Shown here piece by piece: positions 8,082 to 15,983 of a stretch of DNA of 64,000 bases (the stretch's first letter is position 1; every line of letters starts with the position of its first letter). Source of the DNA: Luteirhabdus pelagi. GTDB lineage: Bacteria; Bacteroidota; Bacteroidia; Flavobacteriales; Flavobacteriaceae. The stretch spans positions 135,277 through 199,276 of the forward strand of contig NZ_JAECMS010000005.1 of assembly GCF_016827595.1 (NCBI RefSeq), read 5' to 3'. The notes beneath the pieces were generated by a model. The model was not told the origin of the DNA and searched no databases. It worked only from the letters and a program-made list of their open reading frames with translations. The position numbers were made by a program, and so were the translations under genes.

Positions 8082-8672
8082 TTAACGTTTCTTTTTGGCT
8101 AGTGGAAACCGCATTTTGTAGTCGATATTGATTTTACCGGTTGAAATCTTTTTCAACTTGCTTTTAATCAATCGCTTTTTCAACGGAGACAGTTTGTCGG
8201 TGAACAAAACTCCCTCGATATGATCGTATTCATGTTGAATGATACGTGCTGCAATGCCGCTATACTTTTTCGTGTGCGTGTTGAAGTCTTCATCCTGGAA
8301 TTTGATGGTTATGTCTGGCTGCCGAAATACATCCTCCCGAACCTCAGGAATACTTAAACAACCTTCATTAAACGCCCATTCGTCGCCTTCCTCTTCCAAG
8401 ATCTCGGCATTGATAAACGTTTGGCGAAAATCGGTGAGCTGCTTTCGTTCCTCTTCACTCAAATCCTCATCATCGGCAAAGGGCGTAGCATCGACCAAGA
8501 ACAAACGGATAGGCAAGCCAATCTGCGGTGCCGCTAATCCTACGCCTTTAGCGGCATACATTGTTTCATACATGTTTTCAATTAACACATCCAATTTTGG
8601 ATACTCTTTTGAAATCTCTTTGCCCTTTTTCCGCAAAACGGTATCGCCATAGGCTCTGATGGGTAAAATCAT
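8082..8672 (-). CDS. def: Peptide deformylase
   Basis: A 196-residue metalloenzyme that removes the N-formyl group from nascent proteins. All three signature motifs are present: GVGLAAPQIG (about residue 43), EGCLSIP (metal-ligand Cys) and HEYDHIEG (two metal-ligand His plus catalytic Glu). Length and residues are typical of type I deformylase. It shares orientation with ruvX upstream and the DUF5606 gene downstream. A perfect -7 box lies 20 nt upstream of the start. Confidence 0.97.
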   Translation of the reverse strand: MILPIRAYGDTVLRKKGKEISKEYPKLDVLIENMYETMYAAKGVGLAAPQIGLPIRLFLVDATPFADDEDLSEEERKQLTDFRQTFINAEILEEEGDEWAFNEGCLSIPEVREDVFRQPDITIKFQDEDFNTHTKKYSGIAARIIQHEYDHIEGVLFTDKLSPLKKRLIKSKLKKISTGKINIDYKMRFPLAKKKR

Positions 8673-8692
8673 AGGTTTTCAACAATTTTCGG

Positions 8693-8700
8693 CAAAGGTA
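8693..8700 (-). promoter_or_regulatory. -7 box for def
   Basis: The minus strand reads TACCTTTG, matching TAnnTTTG, with a 20-nt leader to the ATG at 8672. Confidence 0.6.
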
Positions 8701-8732
8701 GCGAATTGTGAGGGAAGTAGGTAATGAGAAAA

Positions 8733-8774
8733 TGAAATTGAAATTGAAATTGAAATTGAAGTTGAAACTGAAGA
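8733..8774. repeat. Hexamer repeat (TGAAAT)
   Basis: Seven 6-nt units: four TGAAAT, then TGAAGT, TGAAAC and TGAAGA. It is part of the 8673-9059 spacer, which holds no gene. Confidence 0.85.
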
Positions 8775-8789
8775 TTTGTTGATGTTTCT

Positions 8790-8817
8790 AGAATTCAGAA
8801 TTATGAATGTAGAATTT
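8790..8817. repeat. Degenerate heptad array (AGAATTC family)
   Basis: Four 7-nt units, AGAATTC, AGAATTA, TGAATGT and AGAATTT. These are the reverse complement of the ATTCTGA family seen at 583-610 and 21136-21170. Confidence 0.6.
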
Positions 8818-8897
8818 TTAATACATATAACAATTAGCTTGGAAATATGTCGAAACTATAAACTAATGACCAAGGACTATTTTGAGATTTGGAATTT

Positions 8898-8995
8898 GGA
8901 TGCTGGATGTTGGGTGTTGGGTGTTGGGTGTTGGGTGTTGGGTGTTGGGTGTTGGGTGTTGGGTGTTGGGTGTTGGGTGTTGGGTGTTGGGTGTT
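8898..8995 (+). repeat. Heptad array (GGGTGTT)12, G-quadruplex-prone
   Basis: GGATGCT and GGATGTT are followed by twelve exact GGGTGTT units (8912-8995). The plus strand carries twelve GGG runs separated by 4-nt TGTT loops, a canonical intramolecular G-quadruplex pattern. Frames translated through it give a GCWVLGV repeat and are artefacts. Confidence 0.97.
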
Positions 8996-9012
8996 GGAAA
9001 CTTAAATATATC

Positions 9013-9066
9013 CACTACTCACTACTCACTACCTGTCTGCCGACAGGCAGGCTCACTACTCACTGC
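9013..9066. repeat. Inverted copy of the GTGAGTA/palindrome module, overlapping the ruvX stop
   Basis: CACTACT units (the complement of the GTGAGTA family) flank the palindrome CCTGTCTGCCGACAGGCAGG at 9032-9051. Taken in reverse complement, the module matches 505-568 almost base for base. Its right end supplies the TGA stop codon of ruvX at 9062-9060. Confidence 0.85.
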
Positions 9067-9470
9067 CGATAGAGATACTGCTGTAAAATAATCGTCGCAC
9101 TGATTTCATCTAACAACTCCTTGTTTCGGCGCTTCTTTTTCTTTAACCCACTATCAATCATCGTTTGGAAGGCCATTTTACTCGTGTATCGCTCGTCTTC
9201 CCGTTGCACAGGCATATGAGGAAATTCCTCAGCAAACACCTTTAAGAACTCTTGAATGTTTCCTTCTATATCGCTAGGCGTGCCGTCTTTTTGAGTCGGA
9301 TAACCCACTAAGGTGAGGTCTACCTTTTCTTCCTCGAAATAATCCTTCAAATATTGCATCAAATCGACTGTCGCAACTGTTGTCAGGCCCGAAGCGATCA
9401 TCTGAAGTTCATCGGTAACCGCTAATCCAGTACGCTTCAACCCAAAATCGATGGCCAATATTCTTCCCAT
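9060..9470 (-). CDS. ruvX: Putative pre-16S rRNA nuclease / Holliday junction resolvase RuvX (YqgF)
   Basis: A 136-residue RNase H-fold protein of the YqgF family, involved in 5' maturation of 16S rRNA in E. coli. The first acidic residue is in ILAIDFGLKRTGLAV. The middle motif LVGYPTQKDGTPS and the late DERYTS (Glu) and LLDEISATIILQQYL (Asp) motifs are in place. I chose ATG 9470 because the -7 box at 9475-9482 lies between it and the upstream in-frame ATG at 9488. The stop codon is part of a repeat module, so the C-terminus may have been trimmed or extended by repeat insertion. Confidence 0.93.
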   Translation of the reverse strand: MGRILAIDFGLKRTGLAVTDELQMIASGLTTVATVDLMQYLKDYFEEEKVDLTLVGYPTQKDGTPSDIEGNIQEFLKVFAEEFPHMPVQREDERYTSKMAFQTMIDSGLKKKKRRNKELLDEISATIILQQYLYRQ

Positions 9471-9474
9471 ATAG

Positions 9475-9482
9475 CAAAAATA
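9475..9482 (-). promoter_or_regulatory. -7 box for ruvX
   Basis: The minus strand reads TATTTTTG, ending 4 nt before the ATG at 9470. This rules out the upstream ATG and predicts a leaderless transcript. Confidence 0.55.
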
Positions 9483-9533
9483 CCACATTACCGAACAATA
9501 TTCGAATTAGTGGGCTGTTTTCAAATTGGTGAC

Positions 9534-9541
9534 TATCTTTG
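9534..9541 (+). promoter_or_regulatory. -7 box for the dapD operon
   Basis: TATCTTTG matches TAnnTTTG and leaves a 45-nt leader to dapD. It would drive dapD and the three closely packed envelope genes downstream. Confidence 0.6.
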
Positions 9542-9586
9542 CGAGAGTGCTTCTAAAAAGCATCGTTACCGACCAAAAATTACTTT

Positions 9587-10402
9587 ATGACCGAATTACG
9601 TACAACGATAGAAAAAGCATGGGACGACCGTTCCCTACTTTCAAACCAAGATACCATAGCTGCCATTCGAAAAGTGGTTTCATTATGCGATAGCGGTGAG
9701 CTTCGCTGTGCTGAACCTACTACTAACGGTTGGCAGGTAAACGAATGGGTGAAAAAAGCGGTAGTACTGTATTTCCCCATTCAACAAATGGAAACCATGG
9801 AAGCCGGAATTTTTGAATACCATGATAAAATTCCACTCAAAAAAGGCTACCAAGAAAAAGGAATCCGCGTGGTACCACACGCTGTTGCGCGTCACGGTGC
9901 CTACATTTCGAAAGGCGTTATCATGATGCCAAGCTATGTAAATATTGGTGCCTATGTTGACGAAGGAACTATGGTCGACACCTGGGCAACCGTCGGGAGT
10001 TGTGCCCAAATCGGTAAGAATGTTCACCTCAGTGGTGGTGTAGGCATCGGTGGCGTTTTGGAACCGTTACAGGCAGCACCCGTTATTATTGAAGACAATT
10101 GTTTTATCGGCTCACGCTGTATCGTGGTCGAAGGCGTTCGGGTTGAAAAAGAAGCAGTGCTTGGAGCTAATGTAGTACTTACAGCCTCCACAAAAATCAT
10201 TGATGTTACGGGCGATGAACCAAAAGAGAGCAAAGGATTGGTACCAGCGCGATCGGTCGTTATTCCCGGAAGTTATACCAAAAAGTTCCCAGCAGGGGAA
10301 TATCAAGTGCCCTGTGCCCTCATTATTGGGAAGCGAAAGGAAAGCACCAACAAAAAAACATCGCTTAACGATGCCCTTCGCGAATACGATGTAGCGGTGT
10401 AA
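9587..10402 (+). CDS. dapD: 2,3,4,5-tetrahydropyridine-2,6-dicarboxylate N-succinyltransferase
   Basis: A 271-residue left-handed beta-helix acyltransferase of the lysine/diaminopimelate pathway that uses succinyl-CoA. The N-terminal helical domain (ELRTTIEKAWDDR) is followed by hexapeptide repeats from about residue 105, including GVIMMPSYVNIGAYVDEGTM, SCAQIGKNVHLSGGVGIGG and IEDNCFIGSRCIVVEG. The conserved GGVLEPLQA loop is intact and the length is typical. It is separated by only 6 nt from the downstream glycosyltransferase, so cell-wall precursor synthesis and LPS-core genes appear to be in one operon. Confidence 0.97.
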   Translation: MTELRTTIEKAWDDRSLLSNQDTIAAIRKVVSLCDSGELRCAEPTTNGWQVNEWVKKAVVLYFPIQQMETMEAGIFEYHDKIPLKKGYQEKGIRVVPHAVARHGAYISKGVIMMPSYVNIGAYVDEGTMVDTWATVGSCAQIGKNVHLSGGVGIGGVLEPLQAAPVIIEDNCFIGSRCIVVEGVRVEKEAVLGANVVLTASTKIIDVTGDEPKESKGLVPARSVVIPGSYTKKFPAGEYQVPCALIIGKRKESTNKKTSLNDALREYDVAV

Positions 10403-10408
10403 TTTGGT

Positions 10409-12250
10409 ATGAAGGTACTTATCATACAGCAGAAAATGATTGGAGACGTACTTACGTCTACCGTGCTATTTGAAGTACTTCGCAAGCACTACCCAAAAGC
10501 CGAATTGCATTACTTGGTCAATTCGCATACCATCCCGGTTATCGAACACAATCCTGTAATCGATAAGATAATTCCCTTTACCGAGGCCATCGAACAATCG
10601 AAAGCCCAATTCAAAGCATTGCGGGAAACCATCAAAAATGAAGGCTATGATGTGGTTATTGATGTCTACGCTAAAATAAGCAGTGCATGGATTGCGAAAA
10701 GTTCAGGGGCAAAGTATCGAATTTCCTATAAAAAATGGTATACGCAATTTGCCTATACACATACCTTTTCAAGAAGGACTATTTCCTTAACCAACGCCGG
10801 ATTGGCCATCGAAAATCGGTTGATGCTCTTACAGCCGTTCTTGCCGGACATCGACTTCAACCATAAACCGAAAATATATCTTACCGACGCAGAAAAGGAC
10901 TTGGCGGCAACCCAGATTAAGAATGCCAACATCGACCTTTCTAAACCACTGTACATGATTTCGGTGTTAGGCAGCAATGAATTCAAGACCTATCCCCTTC
11001 CCTACATGGCGGGTTTATTGGATTTTATTGTGAAGAAAACCAATGGGCAATTGCTCTTCAACTATATTCCCTCGCAACGCGAACAGGTCGAAAAACTCTA
11101 TCAACTCTGCTCCGCTGAAACCCAATCACATATCAATCTCGAACTGTACGGCAAAAGCTTGCGTGAGTTTATGGCGCTAACGCATCATTGCGATGCGTTA
11201 ATCGGGAACGAAGGCGGCGCGGTAAATATGGCAAAAGCATTAGATGTAAAAACATTTGCCATTTTCACGCCATGGATAAAGAAGGAAGCTTGGAGCGTTT
11301 TTGAAGACCGCAAAAAGAATACATCGGTTCATTTATATGACTTTATCGATTACAAGCCCGTCTTTTCAAATAAGAAACCGGTTCGAAAAAGAGCGGCAAA
11401 ATATTACGAGCAGTTTACGCCAACATTGATTTACCCAGCACTGGATGAGTTTTTAACAGAAACCATTTCAATTCCCGAAGCTGAGCGTTTTTCAGCAACG
11501 ATCATCACCTTCAACGAGGAGAAAAACATAGCGCGTTGTATCGAGTCCTTATTACCCGTGGCAGAGGATATCGTAGTGCTGGACTCTTTCAGCACCGACA
11601 CCACCGAAGAAATCTGCAAACGGTATCCCGTACGGTTTATGCAACAGAAATTTGAGGGTCACATCCAACAAAAAAACGCAGCAGTAGACGCTGCAAAATA
11701 TGATCGTATCATTTCCTTAGATGCCGATGAAGCGCTGAGCAAGGAATTACAGGCCTCTATTTCGAGACTGCGACAACATTGGGAAAAAGATGGGTATTAT
11801 GCGAAACGCTTCAATAATTACTGTGGGCAATGGATTTACCATTCCGATTGGCATCCCGATCGTAAACTACGCATCTTCGATAGAAGAAAGGCGCGTTGGG
11901 GTGGCATAAATCCACACGATACCATACAAATGGAAACCGGCAGCAAAACCGGTCGACTGGATGGTAGCATCCTACATTGGGTACACCAGAATTATAGCGA
12001 GCATGCCCAAAAAGTACAGAAGTTCTCGACCATTGCCGCCAAAGAATATTTTAAGCTAGGGAGACGTTCCACAATTTTCGATATTTTGGTGAAACCGTCA
12101 TGGACCTTTTTTAAATCATATATTTTACGAATGGGCTTTTTGGACGGCCTAAACGGTTTGGTAATTTGTACCTTTAGCGCCCATACCACGTATCTAAAAT
12201 ATTTGAAGTTACGCGAACACATTAAAAACCAACGAAAAAACGCTTCATGA
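10409..12250 (+). CDS. Fused glycosyltransferase: GT9 heptosyltransferase-like + GT2 WaaE-like
   Basis: A 613-residue protein with two complete enzyme domains. Residues 1-340 are a GT9 (ADP-heptose:LPS heptosyltransferase) fold: MKVLIIQQKMIGDVLTSTV at the start, the SVLGSNEFKTYP centre, and the sugar-nucleotide motif LIGNEGGAVNMAKAL near 265. Residues about 362-600 are a GT2 domain with SATIITFNEEKNIARCIESL, LDSFSTDTTEEICK and the metal motif LDADEAL, like the KdtX/WaaE core glucosyltransferase family. The reading frame is continuous, with a short basic linker (KKPVRKRAAKYYEQF). Both are expected to act on the LPS core at the cytoplasmic face of the inner membrane. Acceptors are not known. 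It overlaps the next gene by 4 nt. Confidence 0.88.
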   Translation: MKVLIIQQKMIGDVLTSTVLFEVLRKHYPKAELHYLVNSHTIPVIEHNPVIDKIIPFTEAIEQSKAQFKALRETIKNEGYDVVIDVYAKISSAWIAKSSGAKYRISYKKWYTQFAYTHTFSRRTISLTNAGLAIENRLMLLQPFLPDIDFNHKPKIYLTDAEKDLAATQIKNANIDLSKPLYMISVLGSNEFKTYPLPYMAGLLDFIVKKTNGQLLFNYIPSQREQVEKLYQLCSAETQSHINLELYGKSLREFMALTHHCDALIGNEGGAVNMAKALDVKTFAIFTPWIKKEAWSVFEDRKKNTSVHLYDFIDYKPVFSNKKPVRKRAAKYYEQFTPTLIYPALDEFLTETISIPEAERFSATIITFNEEKNIARCIESLLPVAEDIVVLDSFSTDTTEEICKRYPVRFMQQKFEGHIQQKNAAVDAAKYDRIISLDADEALSKELQASISRLRQHWEKDGYYAKRFNNYCGQWIYHSDWHPDRKLRIFDRRKARWGGINPHDTIQMETGSKTGRLDGSILHWVHQNYSEHAQKVQKFSTIAAKEYFKLGRRSTIFDILVKPSWTFFKSYILRMGFLDGLNGLVICTFSAHTTYLKYLKLREHIKNQRKNAS

Positions 12251-12927
12251 AAATAGTAATCCTCGCCGCAGGCATCGGGTCTCGGCTCGGCAATCCCTTT
12301 CCTAAACCCCTTACTCCGCTTAAAAACGGAAAGAGCATCATGCAGATGATGGTGGAAAATATCGACACCTATTTTTCAGAACATGACATTTATGTTGTAG
12401 TCGGTTTTAAGAAAAATAGCATCATGGAAAGCTTTCCACAATTGGCGTATATCTACAATCCCTATTTCGACACCACCAATACCTCCAAAAGCTTGGTACG
12501 TGCCCTTCGGAAATGCAAAGGGGAAAGCGTGCTATGGTTTAATGGCGATGTGGTTTTCGATGGAAAACTATTGGAAGACCTTATGCCTCATCTAGAAGAA
12601 GACACCTCTTTTGTTGCCGTGAATACCAATCAGGTAGGTGAAGAAGAAGTAAAGTATACCTTGAAGGAAGGTGTCATCGATCAACTTTCAAAAACGGTTG
12701 AAAACGGTTTGGGTGAAGCAGTTGGTGTTAACTTTGTTTCGAAGAACGACCTGGATGCCTTTATCGCTCGTTTGGATGAATGTGAAGAACAGGATTATTT
12801 CGAGCGCGGTATCGAACTGATGATTGAAAAAGATAATGCAAAAGTGAAGGCAGTCGATATTTCCAACTTCAATTGCATGGAAATCGATTTTCGTGAAGAC
12901 CTAGAAAACGTGAATAAATTTTTATAG
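12247..12927 (+). CDS. LicC-like NTP transferase (phosphocholine / polyol-phosphate cytidylyltransferase family)
   Basis: A 226-residue nucleotidyltransferase with the signature MKIVILAAGIGSRLGNPFPKPL, in which GSRL and the Lys bind the NTP. FNGDVVF supplies the metal-binding Asp. The small size and the NTTNTSKSLVRAL segment resemble LicC, the CTP:phosphocholine cytidylyltransferase. The sugar-1-phosphate versus polyol- or choline-phosphate substrate cannot be decided from sequence. Its position directly before a CDP-glycerol-type phosphotransferase (3-nt gap) suggests that it makes the CDP-activated donor for that enzyme; this is an inference from context. Confidence 0.8.
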   Translation: MKIVILAAGIGSRLGNPFPKPLTPLKNGKSIMQMMVENIDTYFSEHDIYVVVGFKKNSIMESFPQLAYIYNPYFDTTNTSKSLVRALRKCKGESVLWFNGDVVFDGKLLEDLMPHLEEDTSFVAVNTNQVGEEEVKYTLKEGVIDQLSKTVENGLGEAVGVNFVSKNDLDAFIARLDECEEQDYFERGIELMIEKDNAKVKAVDISNFNCMEIDFREDLENVNKFL

Positions 12928-12930
12928 AAA

Positions 12931-13971
12931 ATGAAAGCGGTCCTCTTCTGTCAAAATGCCTATGCCTTCGAGATTATGAAGCCCATTATGAAAGTGTTGA
13001 AAGAAGAAGGTGATGATTTTTTGTGGTATATCCGACCAAAACTTCAGGAATTATTCCCTTTTGAAGGCTTCCCTGTCACGCAAAGCATCGCTGAGATTGA
13101 GGCCTACAAACCCGATGCGATCATCTGTCCGGGAAATGAAGTGCCCCACTACCTACGTGGATTGAAGGTTCAGATCTTTCATGGCTTGGCAGGTGAGAAA
13201 AAGGGACATTTTCATATTCGGCATTATTTCGACTTATACCTTACGCAGGGACCGTATTTTACGCGTGGCTTCAACAAACTGAAAGAACGTTTCAAGAATT
13301 TTGAGGTCATTGAAACGGGTTGGTCGAAACTGGACGCCTATACTGAAAATGAAGAAGCTATTCTTTCAGAAAAAAAACAACTCTTAGCGAAACATAGCGC
13401 GAAGCAGTTACTGTTGTACGCACCGACCTTCTCTCCTTCACTTACATCGGCGGAAGTATTATTTCCAGAAATTGAAGCTTTGGCAAAGAATAACGATTAT
13501 GTGATCCACATCAAATTTCACGATTTGATGGATGCTGCCTTCATCAAAAAATACAAAAACCTAGCTGAAATCTACCAAAATGTGTACTTCAAGGAAGAAC
13601 GTGGAATCATAAAGCAATTTGTAATGGCCGATCTATTGATTAGCGATACTTCTTCGGTTATTTATGAATTTCTATTGCTCGATATACCTGTTATAACCTT
13701 TGGCAATATTTCAGGGAACATTCGCTGGCAGAACCTCACTGAAAAAGGAAAATTAGTGGAAGCCGTCCAGCAAAATCTTTCGAAGGATCCCTTTGCAGAG
13801 CAACGCGCGGAGGTAATTGCAGAATATCATCCGTATTCCGACGGAAAATCGGCCGAACGCATGGTAGCAACCATTAAGCAGTATATTTCAGACCATGGCG
13901 TTCCCGAAAAAAGAAGATTGTCGCTATTTCGGAAGTATAAAATCAACAAGCTTTTCGATAGAAAATCGTAA
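12931..13971 (+). CDS. CDP-glycerol glycerophosphotransferase family protein (TagB/TagF-like)
   Basis: A 346-residue GT-B-like phosphotransferase. The family landmarks are HGLAGEKKGHF (substrate loop, about residue 86), TGWSKLD, LLYAPTFSPS, HIKFHD and SDTSSVIYEFLLLD (near residue 232). Members transfer glycerol- or ribitol-phosphate from a CDP donor, in Gram-positives for teichoic acids. In a Gram-negative LPS-core locus it more likely adds a phospho-polyol or similar group to a glycan. It is the last gene of the dapD operon. Its stop codon abuts the stop of the convergent kinase gene with no gap. Confidence 0.82.
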   Translation: MKAVLFCQNAYAFEIMKPIMKVLKEEGDDFLWYIRPKLQELFPFEGFPVTQSIAEIEAYKPDAIICPGNEVPHYLRGLKVQIFHGLAGEKKGHFHIRHYFDLYLTQGPYFTRGFNKLKERFKNFEVIETGWSKLDAYTENEEAILSEKKQLLAKHSAKQLLLYAPTFSPSLTSAEVLFPEIEALAKNNDYVIHIKFHDLMDAAFIKKYKNLAEIYQNVYFKEERGIIKQFVMADLLISDTSSVIYEFLLLDIPVITFGNISGNIRWQNLTEKGKLVEAVQQNLSKDPFAEQRAEVIAEYHPYSDGKSAERMVATIKQYISDHGVPEKRRLSLFRKYKINKLFDRKS

Positions 13972-14709
13972 TTATTTCTTCAACCCCAACTTCTTCTTCC
14001 AACGAATCTTGCGGTAGTATTTCTCCTGAAATTTTGAAGTCAGTTTCCACATCAATTCGAATACCTTTTCATACGGTTCACCGGTAATCTTGGCATACTC
14101 ATCACTCATGGTGGCGACCATATCTTCATGGGGTGTTAATCGACTAAAATTCTTGATGCGTTCTTCAAAGGAAAGTGTCTTAAACTCCATGCGGTTAATA
14201 TCGACCAAGTAAAAATGGTAGTTGTCACCTTGCTTTTCTATCAATGTATTTCCCGGGGAATGATCTTTAAAAAGAATATTGTTTTCGTGAAGGCTATGGG
14301 TAAAATGAACAAATTGTCGCAATATCTTTTCATGATCTGGGAGCTCTTGCTCTTCCACCAAATCGCGATAAGTATAATCGGCCTTGATAAACTTACAGAC
14401 ATAATAACTATGGGCGAGTCCGACAACATCAAATTCTTCCTTATAATAGATGGGCTTTGGCGTCCCGATGCCAACTTCTTGAAGTTTTTGAGCATGTTCG
14501 TACGAACGTCGTGCCTTGCTTTTCCGAAAATAGCGATACGCGATCTTATTGATGAGATTCGGAATTTTAAACGACTTTATCACTATTTCAGTCCCATCGA
14601 AAAGTATGTGGCGGGTAATCAGGTTTCGTCGGTCTTGAAGTGTTTTCCCTTTCTCCCGCAATTGTTCCGATGTAATAAGGGTTTCGATTTCCGGAATAAA
14701 TTTCTTCAA
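13972..14709 (-). CDS. LPS-type small-molecule kinase (WaaP / KdkA-like)
   Basis: A 245-residue protein-kinase-fold enzyme that probably phosphorylates an LPS-core sugar or Kdo. The catalytic loop is LFKDHSPGNTLIE (Asp and Asn near residues 149 and 154), followed by the metal motif LVDINRM. The N-lobe has IVIKSFK with the ATP-binding Lys. The frame is open to a TTG at 14736, but that codon lies inside the -7 box TATTTTTG (14734-14741). I therefore chose the TTG at 14709 (M-KKFIPEIETL), which gives a 24-nt leader. No ATG is available near this end. It is divergent from the next plus-strand gene. Confidence 0.8.
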   Translation of the reverse strand: MKKFIPEIETLITSEQLREKGKTLQDRRNLITRHILFDGTEIVIKSFKIPNLINKIAYRYFRKSKARRSYEHAQKLQEVGIGTPKPIYYKEEFDVVGLAHSYYVCKFIKADYTYRDLVEEQELPDHEKILRQFVHFTHSLHENNILFKDHSPGNTLIEKQGDNYHFYLVDINRMEFKTLSFEERIKNFSRLTPHEDMVATMSDEYAKITGEPYEKVFELMWKLTSKFQEKYYRKIRWKKKLGLKK

Positions 14710-14733
14710 AATAATAGGCTTTCTAATATTTCC

Positions 14734-14741
14734 CAAAAATA
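14734..14741 (-). promoter_or_regulatory. -7 box for the LPS kinase
   Basis: The minus strand reads TATTTTTG. It overlaps the most upstream possible TTG start, so translation must begin further in. Confidence 0.5.
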
Positions 14742-14814
14742 GGTATAATACACCATCAAATAAGAGTTGAACACGTAAATATTAAGGCAACAAGGGAGTA
14801 TTATTCATTTACGG

Positions 14815-14822
14815 TATATTTG
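14815..14822 (+). promoter_or_regulatory. -7 box for the 14838 gene
   Basis: TATATTTG matches TAnnTTTG, with a 15-nt leader to ATG 14838. It is divergent from the kinase promoter. Confidence 0.55.
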
Positions 14823-14837
14823 GAGCAAACTTAGTTA

Positions 14838-15983
14838 ATGAGAAATTTTTCAATTGCGATAATTCATTTGGAAGCCATTCATCAGGTTTACCATTTTGTA
14901 ACAATCGCTTTAGCTTTATCGAAAAATCATGAGGTGTCTATACTCACATATCCAGGCAAGCATACCTTACTACGAAGTTTGTTAAATAGTTTGGATGGTG
15001 GAAATGTAAACATCATCGAACGCCCGACGATGTTATTCCGAGCAATTACAGATTCCTTAAAAGGAAGAGAAAAACCTAGAAGAGGCTTTTGGATAAAGAA
15101 AAACCAAAATTATATATTATCTAACTTCGACGCCGTTATTTTTACGGACTATTATCACCATTATCTATTAAAAGCAAGGGGAAGCCTTAAAAGACCAAAG
15201 TTTATAAAACTCCCCCATGGCTTGCCAGGTAGAAGCTATAGCTATCGTGAAGACCAAAAGGATTTTGATTTTCAGCTTATATACGGTTCTTTTCACGAGC
15301 GGAAATTGGCTGAAAAAAACCTTCTGGCAGATCATTATGCAATTATGGGGCTGCCTAAATTGGATGCAATCCCTTCGGATAAACCAAATACACCCTTTAA
15401 GGATAAAAAGCCTATCGTATTGTATACGCCTCATTTTGCCTATCCCCTTTCTTCATGGCACGATCATGGTGTTAAAATCTTAGAGTATTTCTCTAGCCAA
15501 GATACGTATAACTTACTATTTGCTCCGCACATCAACCTTTTTAAGAAAATTAAAAAAAGTGCTGAGGCATCTGAAATTCCAAAAGACTTTTTCAACACGC
15601 CAAATATTCATATCGATTTAGGAAGCCAAAAAAGTGTGGACATGTCGTATTTGCGTTTAGCTGACATTTATTTGGGTGATATTTCAAGTCAGGTGTATGA
15701 GTTCATAACTTCACCAAGACCTTGTGTATTTGTAAATGCCAAGAATGTAGATTATTCCGAAGACCTTCATTTCAGGTTTTGGCAATGTGGGCCAGTAATT
15801 CAATCTGTCACAGAGCTACCAAATGCTCTTAAGAAAAGCGTCTCTGAATTTGATCAATATAAGAAAATACAAAAAAAGTTGAACGCCGTTAACTATTATA
15901 CCGAAAAGGGAACCACACCTTCAAAAAGAGCCGCAGACGCCATAACGAGTTATTTAAAGAATTGCTTTTCTTCGGAAAGCTAA
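14838..15983 (+). CDS. Divergent CDP-glycerol phosphotransferase-like / GT-B glycan enzyme
   Basis: A 381-residue protein weakly resembling the TagB/TagF family. Landmarks in the same order as in the 12931 gene are PHGLPGRSYSY, MGLPKLDAI, IVLYTPHFAYPLSSWHDHG, LLFAPHINLFKK and LGDISSQVYEFI. The conserved SDTSS-type motif is changed to GDISSQ. It probably transfers a phospho-substituent or sugar to the envelope glycan. The base composition is more A+T-rich than that of the neighbouring operon. Its TAA stop overlaps the TAG stop of the convergent GT2 gene (15980-15983). Confidence 0.65.
   Translation: MRNFSIAIIHLEAIHQVYHFVTIALALSKNHEVSILTYPGKHTLLRSLLNSLDGGNVNIIERPTMLFRAITDSLKGREKPRRGFWIKKNQNYILSNFDAVIFTDYYHHYLLKARGSLKRPKFIKLPHGLPGRSYSYREDQKDFDFQLIYGSFHERKLAEKNLLADHYAIMGLPKLDAIPSDKPNTPFKDKKPIVLYTPHFAYPLSSWHDHGVKILEYFSSQDTYNLLFAPHINLFKKIKKSAEASEIPKDFFNTPNIHIDLGSQKSVDMSYLRLADIYLGDISSQVYEFITSPRPCVFVNAKNVDYSEDLHFRFWQCGPVIQSVTELPNALKKSVSEFDQYKKIQKKLNAVNYYTEKGTTPSKRAADAITSYLKNCFSSES

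Noticed and set aside
8776-9091. Two overlapping plus-strand frames encoding GCWVLGV repeats
   Set aside because: They are translations of the GGGTGTT array and have no start context, homology or conserved domain.
14215-14742. Plus-strand frame of 175 codons
   Set aside because: It is antisense to the LPS-type kinase, whose catalytic motifs are on the minus strand.
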